Positions 1-9,180 are shown, counted from the first letter of the stretch. The stretch is DNA of 64,000 nucleotides from Bacillus sp. AFS088145 (GCF_002564465.1 NZ_NUUX01000013.1:1-64000); one strand, 5' to 3'. The notes: a model not told the origin generated them from the letters alone. Numbers and translations: made by a program.

Positions 1-309
1 TTTTACTTCCTCATGAATCCTTTATGAGGAAGTATAAATCAGTTTTTTGTCTTTTTACTTCCTCATGAACCTTTTATGAGGAAGTATTGATCAGCTTTTT
101 GACTTTTTACTTCCTCATGAACCTTTTATGATGAAGGATAGATCAGCTTTTTACCTTTTTACTTCTTCATGAACCCTTTATGAGGAAGAATAAATCAGCT
201 TTTTGACTTTTTACTTCCTCATGGCACTGTATGAGTAAGTATAGATCAGATCATCATTTTTCTTTTTTACCTACTCACGACACCATTATGAACTACTCCA
301 TGATTTGAT
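1..309. repeat. Tandem ~52-bp hairpin repeats (5 clear units plus 1 decayed)
   Basis: Units begin at about 1, 52, 104, 156 and 208, with a degenerate sixth from about 262. Units 2-4 are each 52 bp. Each unit carries an inverted repeat (arms ACTTCCTCAT and ATGAGGAAGT around a loop of about 9 nt), then roughly 10 nt, then a run of T, so each resembles a weak intrinsic terminator. The repeats decay from left to right: units 3 and 5 have arm mismatches and unit 6 is barely recognisable. The array probably extends to the left of the window. Function is unknown. Spacers are not unique, so it is not CRISPR. Confidence 0.85.
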
Positions 310-363
310 TTTCAATGCTTTCTCCTCCAAACAAACCTTTTTTACAACAAATTTAAACAATAT

Positions 364-411
364 TTAGACTTCACAAAGATTCCAGTTTATAATCTAGCTA
401 ACAAGAGTTAG
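364..411 (+). promoter_or_regulatory. Promoter and possible autoregulatory operator of the TetR gene
   Basis: A TATAAT box at 388-393 lies 18 bp after a TTAGAC -35-like box at 364-369. Just downstream is the inverted repeat CTAAC/GTTAG (398-402 and 407-411). This layout fits autorepression by the TetR protein encoded next, but that is inferred from position only. Confidence 0.5.
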
Positions 412-426
412 TTTCGGAGGATGAAG

Positions 427-1008
427 ATGACAAAGGATAAGATTATTGCAGCAGCCCTTGCCTTATTTTCTAAAAATGGTTACGAGGGCACAAGTTTAAC
501 TGAAATTGCAAAAGCAGTTGGGATTCAAAAACCATCTATTTATAATCATTTTAAAAGTAAAGAAGAAATCTTTCTTACAATTTATGAAAACATTCTATGG
601 CTTCATGTGAAAAAAGTAGACGAGCTGATGGGAGAAATAAGCGAACTTTCAGCGAAGGAACAACTTTACCAAATTTTAAACGTAACATTTGAATATTATA
701 TTGAGTTCGAGGAGCAATCTACTTTCGTGAACCGCGCTGTCTTTTTTTCTCCTGAACCGTTAAAGGAGCATTTACATACGCAGTTCATGGAATCTGAGGA
801 AGCAATGTCGACTATTTTAAGATCAGTGATTGATAAAGGGATTAAATATGGTGAAATTCGAACAGGAAATGTAGAAGACTTTGTTATGTCTTATTATTGC
901 TTAATTGATGGGATCTTTATTGAACTGTCTTATTATGGAGCTGAAAAGATGAAGCCAAGGATTTCTAATATTTGGAGGAATTTTTGGTACGGTTTTAAAA
1001 ATGAATAA
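427..1008 (+). CDS. TetR/AcrR family transcriptional regulator
   Basis: The protein is 193 residues long, normal for the TetR family. Residues about 1-50 form the DNA-binding helix-turn-helix domain, seen as a KIIAAALALFSKNGYEGTS segment followed by IAKAVGIQKPSIYNHFKSKE, which is the recognition-helix signature. The C-terminal ligand domain is divergent and the inducer cannot be predicted. I choose the ATG at 427 because GGAGG at 416-420 sits 6 nt before it; the in-frame ATG at 421 directly abuts the ribosome binding site. The gene stands alone between a hairpin-repeat array and a terminator. A short inverted repeat downstream of its -10 box suggests autoregulation. Its targets are not evident; the repeat array upstream is one possibility but nothing proves it. 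Confidence 0.9.
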   Translation: MTKDKIIAAALALFSKNGYEGTSLTEIAKAVGIQKPSIYNHFKSKEEIFLTIYENILWLHVKKVDELMGEISELSAKEQLYQILNVTFEYYIEFEEQSTFVNRAVFFSPEPLKEHLHTQFMESEEAMSTILRSVIDKGIKYGEIRTGNVEDFVMSYYCLIDGIFIELSYYGAEKMKPRISNIWRNFWYGFKNE

Positions 1009-1013
1009 AAAAA

Positions 1014-1041
1014 GGCGTTCGATTACTCGAATGCCTTTTTT
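1014..1041. terminator. Bidirectional intrinsic terminator between tetR and coat genes
   Basis: The stem GGCGTTCGA...CTCGAATGCC is followed by TTTTTT on the plus strand and preceded by a run of A, so it can end both the tetR transcript and the convergent coat-protein transcript. Confidence 0.85.
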
Positions 1042-1048
1042 CGGTAGT

Positions 1049-1303
1049 TTATTGATTTGAAGTTAATTCAGATACGAATTGCTGTACAACCTCTGGTGAT
1101 GCTGGTGCTGCTGGTTTGTAATAACCTTTTTGAAGCGCATAATTGTACAATGTACGTTGACGTGCCTCATCTTGATTACGTAATTGAATTAAAGTTTGTC
1201 TTAATTCAGAGTTGGCTGACTCATTAATATATCCTGCATAACCAGTTAAGCTAGCATTTAGTCCTTCTAAATAATCATTAACCATATCTTTTTCTTGGAA
1301 CAT
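1049..1303 (-). CDS. CotF-like spore coat protein (second gene of pair)
   Basis: This 84-residue protein has a mostly helical sequence (VNDYLEGLNASLTGYAGYIN, then SELRQTLIQLRNQDEARQR) that resembles the coat F family of small spore coat proteins such as B. subtilis YraF/YraG. The family is known from the spore coat; exact function is not established. It starts at an ATG with AAGGAG 8 nt upstream. It lies 12 bp downstream of the related 62-residue gene on the same strand, so the two are almost certainly cotranscribed. A proline/alanine-rich stretch (YYKPAAPASPEVV) links the helical part to the short C-terminal tail. Expression is expected late in sporulation, but I cannot identify a sigma-E or sigma-K promoter with confidence. 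Confidence 0.75.
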   Translation of the reverse strand: MFQEKDMVNDYLEGLNASLTGYAGYINESANSELRQTLIQLRNQDEARQRTLYNYALQKGYYKPAAPASPEVVQQFVSELTSNQ

Positions 1304-1315
1304 AATCTAATCTCC

Positions 1316-1504
1316 TTATCCTAAAAAATTTAAGAGTTTTTGTCTAGATTCCATTGCTGATTGGGCATCTCTTTCTAATAAAGCTTTTAATTCAGGATCA
1401 GAGCAATTTTGAGCATATGCCTCTAATTTATTTGCGATTGTACTATGCCCTCCAATCAAATGACGAAGATTTTCTAATTCAAGTTCTGTTAATGAATTGT
1501 TCAT
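1316..1504 (-). CDS. Small CotF-like coat protein (first gene of pair)
   Basis: This 62-residue protein has an N-terminal helix ELELENLRHLIGGHSTIANK and a second helix ALLERDAQSAMESRQKLLNF. This is the short coat F-like type often encoded just before a longer coat F partner (compare YraG in B. subtilis). The ATG at 1504 follows AAAGGAGAC at suitable spacing. It precedes the 84-residue gene by 12 bp on the same strand. The protein probably pairs with its neighbour in the spore coat, which is an inference from family and context. Confidence 0.7.
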   Translation of the reverse strand: MNNSLTELELENLRHLIGGHSTIANKLEAYAQNCSDPELKALLERDAQSAMESRQKLLNFLG

Positions 1505-1654
1505 TTCTTAATGTCTCCTTTCGAACAAAAAATTACAAAATTCACTTATTTGTCTCCCTGCGCTTCTGTCCTAATCTGATCGATTAGGTTTTTCAACAGT
1601 CCACACATTGACACTATTAATTTTCCAAAATCCTGTAAAAAAATACGTAAAAAA

Positions 1655-1681
1655 GCTCAATCTATACTTGATAGATTGAGC
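1655..1681 (-). terminator. Intrinsic terminator of the permease gene
   Basis: A perfect 11-bp stem (GCTCAATCTAT / ATAGATTGAGC) with a 5-nt loop is followed on the minus strand by a T-run, 24 bp past the permease stop codon. Confidence 0.9.
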
Positions 1682-1704
1682 TTTAAACTGCTTGTCAAAT
1701 TTAA

Positions 1705-3192
1705 TTAACTCTCACTGCTGAAGTCAGCATCTTCTAATTTAACCTTCTTCGTTTTCATCACTACTTTATAGCCAAGGTATCCAAGAATGAATAATGGTAG
1801 TCCAATATAAGAAACTGCGATACCATACCAGTCAATTTTATCTCCAGTAAATGCTCCATAATTCGTTCCAAGCATTGCAACTAAACATAAAACTGTCGCT
1901 AAAATTGGACCAAGTGGGAACCATTTTGCTAAATAAGGTAGATCCTTTAATTTTCTTCCTTGAGCGATATAAGCTTTACGGAAGCGGTAATGCGTAATTG
2001 ATATGCCTAACCAAGAAATATAACCAGCTAAGCCTGCAGCATTTAATAACCAAGAATATACTGTACCATCACCAAATAATGAAGTTAAGAAGCAAACCGC
2101 ACCAATTAGAGTCGTCGCAATTAATGCACTAACTGGAACTCCACCTTTGTTTACTTTTCTTAAAAACTTTGGTGCTTTTCCTTCTTCAGCTAATACCCAA
2201 AGTACACGAGAACCAACGTATAAGCTTGAATTACCCGCTGATAAAACTGAAGTCAAGATAACTGTATTCATTGCAGCAGCTGCAAAAGCCAGTCCTGCAT
2301 GTTTAAATACTAAAGTAAATGGACTAATCGCAATACTATCAACATCTCCACCTAATAAGTTAGGATCTGTATAACTGATTAAACAGCCGATAACGAAAAT
2401 CGCTAATACGTAGAATAATAAAATACGCCAAAAGATTTGCTTGATCGCTTTTGGAATATTCTTTTCAGGATTTTCACTTTCCCCAGCCGTTACTCCGACC
2501 ATTTCAGTTCCTTGGAAAGCAAAACCTACAATCATAAATACACTAAAGATTGATAAGAGACCACCTTTGAATGGTGCTTCTCCTTTTGTGAAATTATCAA
2601 ATCCACCTGTATGACCACTCATAATACCGAAAATCATTAATAATCCAATTACAATAAAAATAATGATTGTAGCTACTTTAATAATTGAAAACCAAAACTC
2701 AGATTCTCCATATCCTTTTACAGAAAGTACATTTAATCCAAAAATTAAAACAAGGAATATAGAACTCCATACAATCCCTGGAGTATGTGGGAACCAATAT
2801 TTCATAATTAAAGCCGAAGCTGATAATTCTAATGCAAGGATGATTGCATTGTTATACCAATAATTCCAACCAACAGCAAAACCAAGAGCTGGATCGACAA
2901 ATCTTGAAGTATATGTGCTAAAAGAACCTGAAATAGGAATTAAAGTTGCCATTTCAGCTAAGCTAGTCATCAGGAAGTAAACCATGATACCAGCAATTAA
3001 ATAAGCAACAAGAGCTCCACCTGGTCCTGCATCATGGATAGTTGCTCCACTCGCTAAAAATAAACCAGTACCAATCGTACCACCCATAGCGATCATAGTT
3101 AAATGTCTCGTTTTTAGTTTTCTTTCTAAATGCTCTTTTTTAGGCGCGTTACTTTGAATTGTGAAATCATCTTTACGGTTTGTATTTTGCAT
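1705..3192 (-). CDS. Amino acid permease, LysP-like (APC superfamily, AAT family)
   Basis: The protein has 495 residues and about 12 hydrophobic segments, the normal size and topology for the AAT branch of the APC superfamily. The N-terminal part (KTRHLTMIAMGGTIGTGLF, then GPGGALVAYLIAGIMVYFLM) is very close to the lysine permease LysP, including the ATIHDAGPGG and PGIVW-type segments. It should import an amino acid by proton symport across the cytoplasmic membrane; lysine is the best guess but substrate residues cannot be settled by reading. It is a single-gene transcript ending in a strong terminator. Its 5' region contains a palindrome at 3275-3296 that could bind a regulator. I looked for a lysine riboswitch and a T-box in the leader and found neither. 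Confidence 0.85.
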   Translation of the reverse strand: MQNTNRKDDFTIQSNAPKKEHLERKLKTRHLTMIAMGGTIGTGLFLASGATIHDAGPGGALVAYLIAGIMVYFLMTSLAEMATLIPISGSFSTYTSRFVDPALGFAVGWNYWYNNAIILALELSASALIMKYWFPHTPGIVWSSIFLVLIFGLNVLSVKGYGESEFWFSIIKVATIIIFIVIGLLMIFGIMSGHTGGFDNFTKGEAPFKGGLLSIFSVFMIVGFAFQGTEMVGVTAGESENPEKNIPKAIKQIFWRILLFYVLAIFVIGCLISYTDPNLLGGDVDSIAISPFTLVFKHAGLAFAAAAMNTVILTSVLSAGNSSLYVGSRVLWVLAEEGKAPKFLRKVNKGGVPVSALIATTLIGAVCFLTSLFGDGTVYSWLLNAAGLAGYISWLGISITHYRFRKAYIAQGRKLKDLPYLAKWFPLGPILATVLCLVAMLGTNYGAFTGDKIDWYGIAVSYIGLPLFILGYLGYKVVMKTKKVKLEDADFSSES

Positions 3193-3870
3193 GAATACAC
3201 CTCTTTATTTTAAATTGAAATTTCTCCAAGAAGGATTGTTTAAATCTTTAAAAGCTCGCATTCCAATCTATTCTTTGACAATTTGTCATTCGTCAAGAAA
3301 TTACAAAACACATTCCGAATTCCCTATTTTAATAGTAATCCTGGAACGAGAGCGATGTAAAGATGAAAATCCTACCTTCTAAATTTAACAAAGAAATAAA
3401 GCTTGTCCCCTCAATGCTGATAGCGTTTTCATTTTTTTTGCTTTCATCATCGAATTGTACTTAATTTAAATTATCATAATATGGCGAAAAATAGAAGGAG
3501 TTTTTTCATTGTTTAGATAATTTGGAGTTATTTAAGAATAGTTAAATTTTCAAAAAACGTATATTTATTTGAAACAATAAATATATATTAAGTCCTAGTT
3601 TAAGATTCTTCAACTATTAATTTTTAGATTGGAAAATATTATATAATGAAAGCGCTTTGTTGTCGTTTATTGTTGACTTTCCTTATTTAATAAAGCACTA
3701 GATTAGATTGAAGTTCCAAATTAAAGAATCTGTCTATAGGAAAATCCTCACCCTTTTTTTAGTAAAAATGTCATGATTTTTTTCTTTACTGTCATCGACT
3801 ATATACAAAAAAATGAATAAAATCGGTTTTTAATTTTCTGAATTTTTAGAACGAAAAAACTTCAAAAAAA
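3193..3870. promoter_or_regulatory. Intergenic region with palindromic operator and CRE-like site
   Basis: This 680-bp gene-free stretch holds a nested palindrome at 3275-3296 (inner TGACAATTTGTCA at 3276-3288, outer TTGAC/GTCAA arms), about 80 bp upstream of the permease start. It also holds a CRE-like box TGAAAGCGCTTTGT at 3647-3660, which matches the CcpA consensus except near its end and is far from either gene start. I see nothing else of note in it. Confidence 0.4.
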
Positions 3871-3896
3871 CATTCTCCATAACTCTCGAAGAATGC
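3871..3896 (-). terminator. Intrinsic terminator of the alkyl sulfatase gene
   Basis: The stem CATTCT/AGAATG is flanked by runs of A and T and lies 24 bp after the stop codon. Confidence 0.75.
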
Positions 3897-3919
3897 TTTT
3901 TTTACCTAATTTTAATTTC

Positions 3920-5890
3920 TTATGGGGTTACGATATTAACCCACAGATTAAAGTGGTCAAATAAAGTTACCAACTCTTTAAATTTCTCTATATCCCCTGT
4001 AATGCTTAACTTTCCATTTGCAATTGCCTCATTTACATCAAGTTTTCCAGACATAATTAAATAAAAGGTTCCTTTATCTACAAATAGTGTTGCATCAGGA
4101 CTTGAAGTAGTTAAACCATCGATATAATTAAAAACAGCGTTCTTTATATCAATTGTGTAATTTGTTTTCAAATCAGTAAAATTTATATTGAATGTAAAAC
4201 GCTTATTCTCCGCTTTTGGACCATTAAGGGTGATTGAAATATAATCAAAGAAGTCATTTACTTCCATATTTAAGATTACTTGTTGGTCTACAGTACTTAT
4301 AGTTTGCTTCCTAATTCCTTTTCTCAATTCCTGTGCACCCGTCAAGTAAACATTTCTCCAGGCAGCAGATTCAGCCCTGTATCCTAACTGCTCGTAAGAT
4401 TTAGCTAGTAAGTTCCTTGCCTCTTTGTTATTTGGATTTGCCATAACGACATTTTTCAAAACTTGTGCTACCCATCGATAGTCACCTTTCTCAAAATCCT
4501 TTTTTGCGAGCTTCAGAACCTTCTTTTCTCCACCCATGTATTGAACGTATTTAGTTCCAGTCTCTACTTGTGGAAGTGGATCTAAATCAGAGGGATTACC
4601 GTTAAAATAACCTAAGTAATAATTGTAAACTGCTTTAGCATTTTGCTTCAAATCACCATAATACCCTCGATTCGCCCAATATTTATTAAGGCTAGCAGGT
4701 AATTTTATTTGTTCGGCTATTTCATCTGCAGTGTAACCTTGGTTGGCTAGACGAACTGTTTGATCATGTATGTATTTATATAAATCTCGTTGCTTTGTAA
4801 GCTGCTCTATTACACGATCTTTTCCCCATAACGGCCAGCTATGAGCTGTAACTAATGCATCGATTTCTTCTTTACCAAATAACTTGATAGTATGATCCAA
4901 AGCTTTTACCCACTCAGAGGCATCTCTTGTTTTTGCTCCTCTTAAAGTGTAAAAATTATGCATAGTATGACCTGTATTCTCAGCAACGACTAACGTTTTG
5001 TAATCATGTATGTAATAATGCATTTCTGAAGGTGCTTCAGTATTTAACGTTAATAAAAACTTGAATTTAATTCCATCTATTTCCATCGTTTGTACTTTAT
5101 CTTTAATTTCAATTGTCGGTGGCAAAAAGCTGATTGTACCTGTACTAATTCTTGGGCCAATCCCATTTGTTACGTATCCTTTTTTATTTACGGGTAAAAG
5201 ATATCCGAACATATACCCTGCCCTACGTGACATGATGTTACCTAATAGGATATTTTCACTGACTACTTCCTTAGAAAAGTTTAATGGAGCAATAATTGGT
5301 ACATTTTCTGGATTTGTAGCGTACTGTACAACCCCTTTCACCCCTCCAAAATGATCAGCATGACTATGACTAATAACTACTGCACTAACTGGTTTTTTAG
5401 GGCGATTCGCATAATAAACTTCCAATGCTGCTTTTGCAGTTTCAATCGTTGATAATGTATCTAATATGATTAAACCTGTTTTACCTTCTACTATTGTCAT
5501 CACAGACACATCTTGTCCACGAATTTGATATACCCCATCAACTACCTTGTATAGCCCTGGAGTATTTAATAATTGAGCTTGTCTCCATAAAGATGGATTG
5601 ACAGTTAAAGGCGCCGGACCATCATTAATAATTGAATATTGATCACGATCCCAAATGATATCACCTTTTGAATTTTTTATTTTCTCTTGCATTAATGGTG
5701 CTATGAAGCCTTTATGAGCATCATTAAAATCTTGCTTATCATTGAAACTTAATTCGCTATAAATTTTTTCATTTGACTTAATTGTATCCTTAGTAGGAGG
5801 CATAGCTTGAGAAAAAACGTTTTGTGAAAAGGTGGTACTAAACAAAAACGATAGTATTAGTAAAAATGTTAACCCTTTTGTTTCCGACAT
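3920..5890 (-). CDS. Secreted alkyl sulfatase, type III (metallo-beta-lactamase fold)
   Basis: The 656-residue protein has a Sec signal peptide at the start (SETKGLTFLLILSFLFSTT), a conserved alkyl-sulfatase lead (NDGPAPLTVNPSLWRQAQLL), and a metallo-beta-lactamase zinc site HSHADHFGG with H175, H177, D179 and H180. A TPR-like dimerisation region (about 450-530) and a C-terminal SCP2-like domain follow. This order is that of Pseudomonas SdsA1-type enzymes, which cleave primary alkyl sulfates such as dodecyl sulfate with inversion to give alcohol and sulfate. I choose the ATG at 5890 because AAGGAG precedes it by about 6 nt and the signal peptide begins there; an upstream in-frame ATG at 5968 adds 26 unlikely residues. 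It lies just downstream of a gerA pseudogene and is unlikely to be functionally linked to it. Confidence 0.9.
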   Translation of the reverse strand: MSETKGLTFLLILSFLFSTTFSQNVFSQAMPPTKDTIKSNEKIYSELSFNDKQDFNDAHKGFIAPLMQEKIKNSKGDIIWDRDQYSIINDGPAPLTVNPSLWRQAQLLNTPGLYKVVDGVYQIRGQDVSVMTIVEGKTGLIILDTLSTIETAKAALEVYYANRPKKPVSAVVISHSHADHFGGVKGVVQYATNPENVPIIAPLNFSKEVVSENILLGNIMSRRAGYMFGYLLPVNKKGYVTNGIGPRISTGTISFLPPTIEIKDKVQTMEIDGIKFKFLLTLNTEAPSEMHYYIHDYKTLVVAENTGHTMHNFYTLRGAKTRDASEWVKALDHTIKLFGKEEIDALVTAHSWPLWGKDRVIEQLTKQRDLYKYIHDQTVRLANQGYTADEIAEQIKLPASLNKYWANRGYYGDLKQNAKAVYNYYLGYFNGNPSDLDPLPQVETGTKYVQYMGGEKKVLKLAKKDFEKGDYRWVAQVLKNVVMANPNNKEARNLLAKSYEQLGYRAESAAWRNVYLTGAQELRKGIRKQTISTVDQQVILNMEVNDFFDYISITLNGPKAENKRFTFNINFTDLKTNYTIDIKNAVFNYIDGLTTSSPDATLFVDKGTFYLIMSGKLDVNEAIANGKLSITGDIEKFKELVTLFDHFNLWVNIVTP

Positions 5891-5969
5891 GATTTTCTCC
5901 TTATAGTCAAAGTCAGCATATAGAATTGGAACAAAAAGTAATATATTTTCTATTACACTTTGTTCCAAT

Positions 5970-7417
5970 TTATTTATTATGTGGATATGTATGTTTACTA
6001 TTAATAAGCTTCCTTAAATCTCCTCTAAAAAGAGCATCTTTCATTTCTTTCGGATGAAATGGTATAAACGGTGCTAAATACGGAACTCCTAAAGATTTAA
6101 TTGAGGCCATATAAGCTACTAAAATGATTAAGCCGATTAGAATCCCTTTTACTCCAAAGAAGAATCCTAGAAATAAAAAAATAAGTCGTAAAGTTAAAAC
6201 CGGCCCATACAATCAACCTGCAACAATCGAAATACTAGATAGAAAATTAATACCTACTATAATTAACGTAATAGAATGAATTATTTTGGCAGTAACTGCA
6301 GTCTGTCCAACTACTATCGCACTTATTAGAGAAACAATAATAACTGTCGATTTAGGAATTCGTATTGAAGCTTCTACAAGTAGCTGAAAAATTATCATGA
6401 CAAATAAGATCTCAACTATAACAGGTAAAAGTGTTTCTGATTTTTTGAAAAAGATTTTAGCAAAGTGATGTGGTACCCAATCTTGGTGGAAACGGACCAT
6501 CGCTTCATACACCCCTAATAAAATCATTGAAAATAACCAACTAAATAAACGTAATAATCTGGATCTCTGGATCCATAGCGCCCCGACTTAGTATTGTATT
6601 CATCTGGTTGATGGAAATAATGAAGAAAAAGTGAAGGAACGATTAGACTATACGGAATGCCATTAACTAATATTCCAACTCTTCCCTCATATAATGCTGA
6701 AACAGTTACATCAGGACGTTCGGATGTAAAAACAGTTGGAAAAAACGTTTTTTTTCCTTCTAAAGCGTCTTCAATTACTCTTGCTTCTAATAGATAAGTA
6801 ACATCTAGTTCAGTTATTCTTTTTCTTGTTTCCTCTAAAATTTGTTGATCTACGTATCCATCTATGTATAGAATCGAAACATCTGTTTTCGTTTCATTTC
6901 CAACTTGTAGATTTTCAATCGATAGTTTATGGGACTGTATCATATTACGAATTATATTAACATTTACCTTTAGTTGTTCATTACCAACTAAAGAGCCTTT
7001 TATAGACCTTTGCGTATCAGGCTCAGTTACCGAACGCATTTGCCATTCTGCAATATCTGCCAATATCCCTTCGTTGTAACCATCGATTAAAATAAGCGCC
7101 TTTCCTTTTGTTAGCCCAGCCAATACGTCTTCATTTATTTTCACCTTCGCAACATCTGCAACCGAAAGATGGCAAGTCATAATTGCGTCCATACTTTCGA
7201 ATTTAATAACTCTTAGTAGTGGCGAAAGAATATTGTCTTGAATCGATTGTGTATTCGTTATTCCATCTAAATATAAAACGGCAGCATCTCGAATGACCTC
7301 ATCATTAATAGTTAAAGGTCTAATTTTCAAGTCAGTAGAGTGTTTAAATTTTTCTTTTAAATATTGAATATTCTTTTCTCAACTTACTACTAAAGTAGAT
7401 TGTTCCGCATTATTCAC
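5970..7417 (-). pseudogene. Decayed GerA-family spore germination protein gene
   Basis: Three stretches together make one GerA-type A subunit, normally about 480-500 residues. The start is a GTG at 7417 with AAGGGG upstream. Codon 13 is an in-frame TGA (7379-7381). After it, typical N-terminal sequence NIQYLKEKFKHSTDLKIRPL continues in the same frame to about 6540. There the reading frame shifts (a TGA ends the first frame at 6524-6526) and the first membrane segment is lost or garbled, then VYEAMVRFHQDWVPHHF and the membrane region continue. A second in-frame TGA at 6213-6215 precedes the last 79 codons. With three lesions it cannot make a normal protein. No GerB or GerC partners lie beside it. 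The intact ger operon at 14235-17820 is its functional counterpart. Confidence 0.85.
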
Positions 7418-7584
7418 TAATAAACCCCTTAAACATATTTTTGTTTAGTTTGTCCGGCAAATACCAGTTTATGTTAAGATTAGTGCAATATTGGAAATTC
7501 AAATTATAAATGTATTTCAAATTGAAATGCTGTTCATTACTATTATTAATTCAGATATTAATATGTAGGTTAAATAGAAAAAAA

Positions 7585-7610
7585 GATGATACCGTCTACA
7601 CGATATCATC
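7585..7610 (-). terminator. Intrinsic terminator of the AI-2E-family gene
   Basis: The stem GATGAT/ATCATC with adjacent pairing is followed on the minus strand by a T-run, 8 bp past the stop codon. Confidence 0.75.
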
Positions 7611-7617
7611 TTTTCAT

Positions 7618-8652
7618 TTATTCAGTTGATTCTACTTCTTTCGGTTCATGATCTGTTACGCCTAATACATCTAATAAAAAGATGAATACTGGTATCCCGA
7701 TAATCAGACCCCATACGCCAAAAAATCGTTCAGAAAACACAAGAATTAGAAATGTATAAAAAACTGGTAAGTTCGTCTTAGCTGATATTAGCTTTGGATT
7801 TAAAAAATAGGTTTCAAGTGCATGTAAAATTAAGATCATCAAAATTACATACATGATATGAGTCATTCCGCCGATTGTATAAGCAATCGTACAAAGTGGA
7901 ATTAACGAGATAAACATACCAGCAACCGGGATTAGTCCTAGTAAGAAAATCAAGAAACCTAAACCGATTAACTGTGGAAATCCCATAAATCTTAATGCAA
8001 TAACGGATAGGATACAATTTACAAGTGCAATTAAAAACTGTGCTTCTATCACCTTACCAAAAGAACGCGAAAATCTTTCTCCAAAATAGGCCATCTCGAC
8101 ATAAAAAAGTGAGATTTTACTATTTTTAAATTTTCGTGTAAAGGATATAATTCTAGGTTTTTCAAGTAGGAAAAAGAAGCTCAAAACTAGTGCAATTAGT
8201 ACTTCAATCCCCCACTGACTTATATTTGATGCATACTTATATAAAAAATCTAATCCTTGCTCTGTATAACCTGATATTTCAACCTTTTTAATCGCCGTAA
8301 CGATATAATTTATAATCTTCTCATCTGGTGGATTCATATAAAACGTTTTGATTTGTACGATTAGTTGAACAACTTGAGATGTAATAACAGGTAAATAATT
8401 ATAGATCCCTATTACTAGAGCCGCCACAATAACTATATACAAAGAGTAAACGACAACTAAGCGATTAACTGGCAAAATCTTAGTCAATCTATTAATAATA
8501 AATTTATGTATACGATCCATTAAATAAGTAAAAATGAAAATTAGTAAGATTAAATTTATTATTTTTCGAGTTAAGATTAAGACAAGTATGATACAAAGCA
8601 TCATCGCTAGGCGTCTAAATGTGCTACTTTGAAAAAATTTTTTGACCTCCAT
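7618..8652 (-). CDS. AI-2E family (UPF0118) membrane transporter
   Basis: The 344-residue protein has about eight hydrophobic segments and the conserved C-terminal half of the family, including GLGFLIFLLGLIPVAGMFIS and ETYFLNPKLIS near residues 240-300, then FFGVWGLIIGIPVF. The AI-2E family includes E. coli TqsA, proposed to export autoinducer-2, and several sodium/proton antiporters, so the substrate cannot be assigned. Length and topology are normal and no lesion is visible. It starts at an ATG and is a single-gene unit with its own terminator. Confidence 0.85.
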   Translation of the reverse strand: MEVKKFFQSSTFRRLAMMLCIILVLILTRKIINLILLIFIFTYLMDRIHKFIINRLTKILPVNRLVVVYSLYIVIVAALVIGIYNYLPVITSQVVQLIVQIKTFYMNPPDEKIINYIVTAIKKVEISGYTEQGLDFLYKYASNISQWGIEVLIALVLSFFFLLEKPRIISFTRKFKNSKISLFYVEMAYFGERFSRSFGKVIEAQFLIALVNCILSVIALRFMGFPQLIGLGFLIFLLGLIPVAGMFISLIPLCTIAYTIGGMTHIMYVILMILILHALETYFLNPKLISAKTNLPVFYTFLILVFSERFFGVWGLIIGIPVFIFLLDVLGVTDHEPKEVESTE

Positions 8653-8863
8653 TACACAATCCCCTCACTTTCTATTATTTTTGTGTAGTAGTTTGGCCTT
8701 TTCGATCAAGAACGCATTTATATTTTCAATTAAAATTCGATTTTATTTGATTCCCTCTCTTTAATTTTTATTTAATTAAGACACTTCTTATGATTATATA
8801 CAATAATCAATTTCATTTCCATTGTAGAAGCCACTATAAAATTGGTAATTGAAAAATAAAAAA

Positions 8864-8885
8864 GAGAAGCCATTATTAGCTTCTC
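8864..8885 (-). terminator. Intrinsic terminator retained by the dockerin-protein relic
   Basis: The stem GAGAAGC/GCTTCTC is followed by TTTTTT on the minus strand, directly after the relic's stop codon. Confidence 0.8.
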
Positions 8886-8896
8886 CTACTTGTTCT

Positions 8897-9180
8897 TTAC
8901 TTTAAACCTAATTGACTTAAAACGTCATCTAACGTAACGCCTTTATATGAAGTCTTTGCTTTAGGTGGATTCGATACCGTATCATTTTGTAATCCATAGT
9001 TTTTAACTACAAAATACATATCTTTTTGATCAACTACACCATCGAAGTTCAAATCTGCACTTGATTTATTTGTTCCCCAATAAGTTTGTTTTTTAGATCG
9101 AAATTCACTAATTCCATATCTTCTGGTAAAGGCTTACTTCCTAAATAAGTAATAGTTTTGTTTACAATATTAAAAATTTC
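8897..9180 (-). pseudogene. 3' relic of a secreted protein with dockerin-like calcium loop
   Basis: Only the last roughly 90 codons remain, in two frames. The upstream piece reads IVNKTITYLGSKPLPEDMEL. After a frameshift near 9085-9100 comes ADLNFDGVVDQKDMYFVVKN, an EF-hand/dockerin-type loop, and the end is YKGVTLDDVLSQLGLK followed by a stop. An upstream in-frame TAG at about 9181 and the lack of a start show it is a truncated gene. The same C-terminal motif occurs in a second relic at 28034-28120, and the dockerin loop resembles one inside the two giant subtilases, so it probably derives from a related extracellular protein. Confidence 0.7.

Noticed and set aside
1-309. CRISPR array
   Set aside because: The units repeat over their full length with internal hairpins and no unique spacers.
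3193-3450. Lysine riboswitch or T-box before the LysP-like permease
   Set aside because: I did not find the conserved core blocks of either on the minus strand.
5970-7417. TGA recoding (read-through or selenocysteine) in the gerA-like gene
   Set aside because: The same gene also has a frameshift and a damaged membrane segment, no recoding element is visible, and other genes in the window use TGA as a normal stop.
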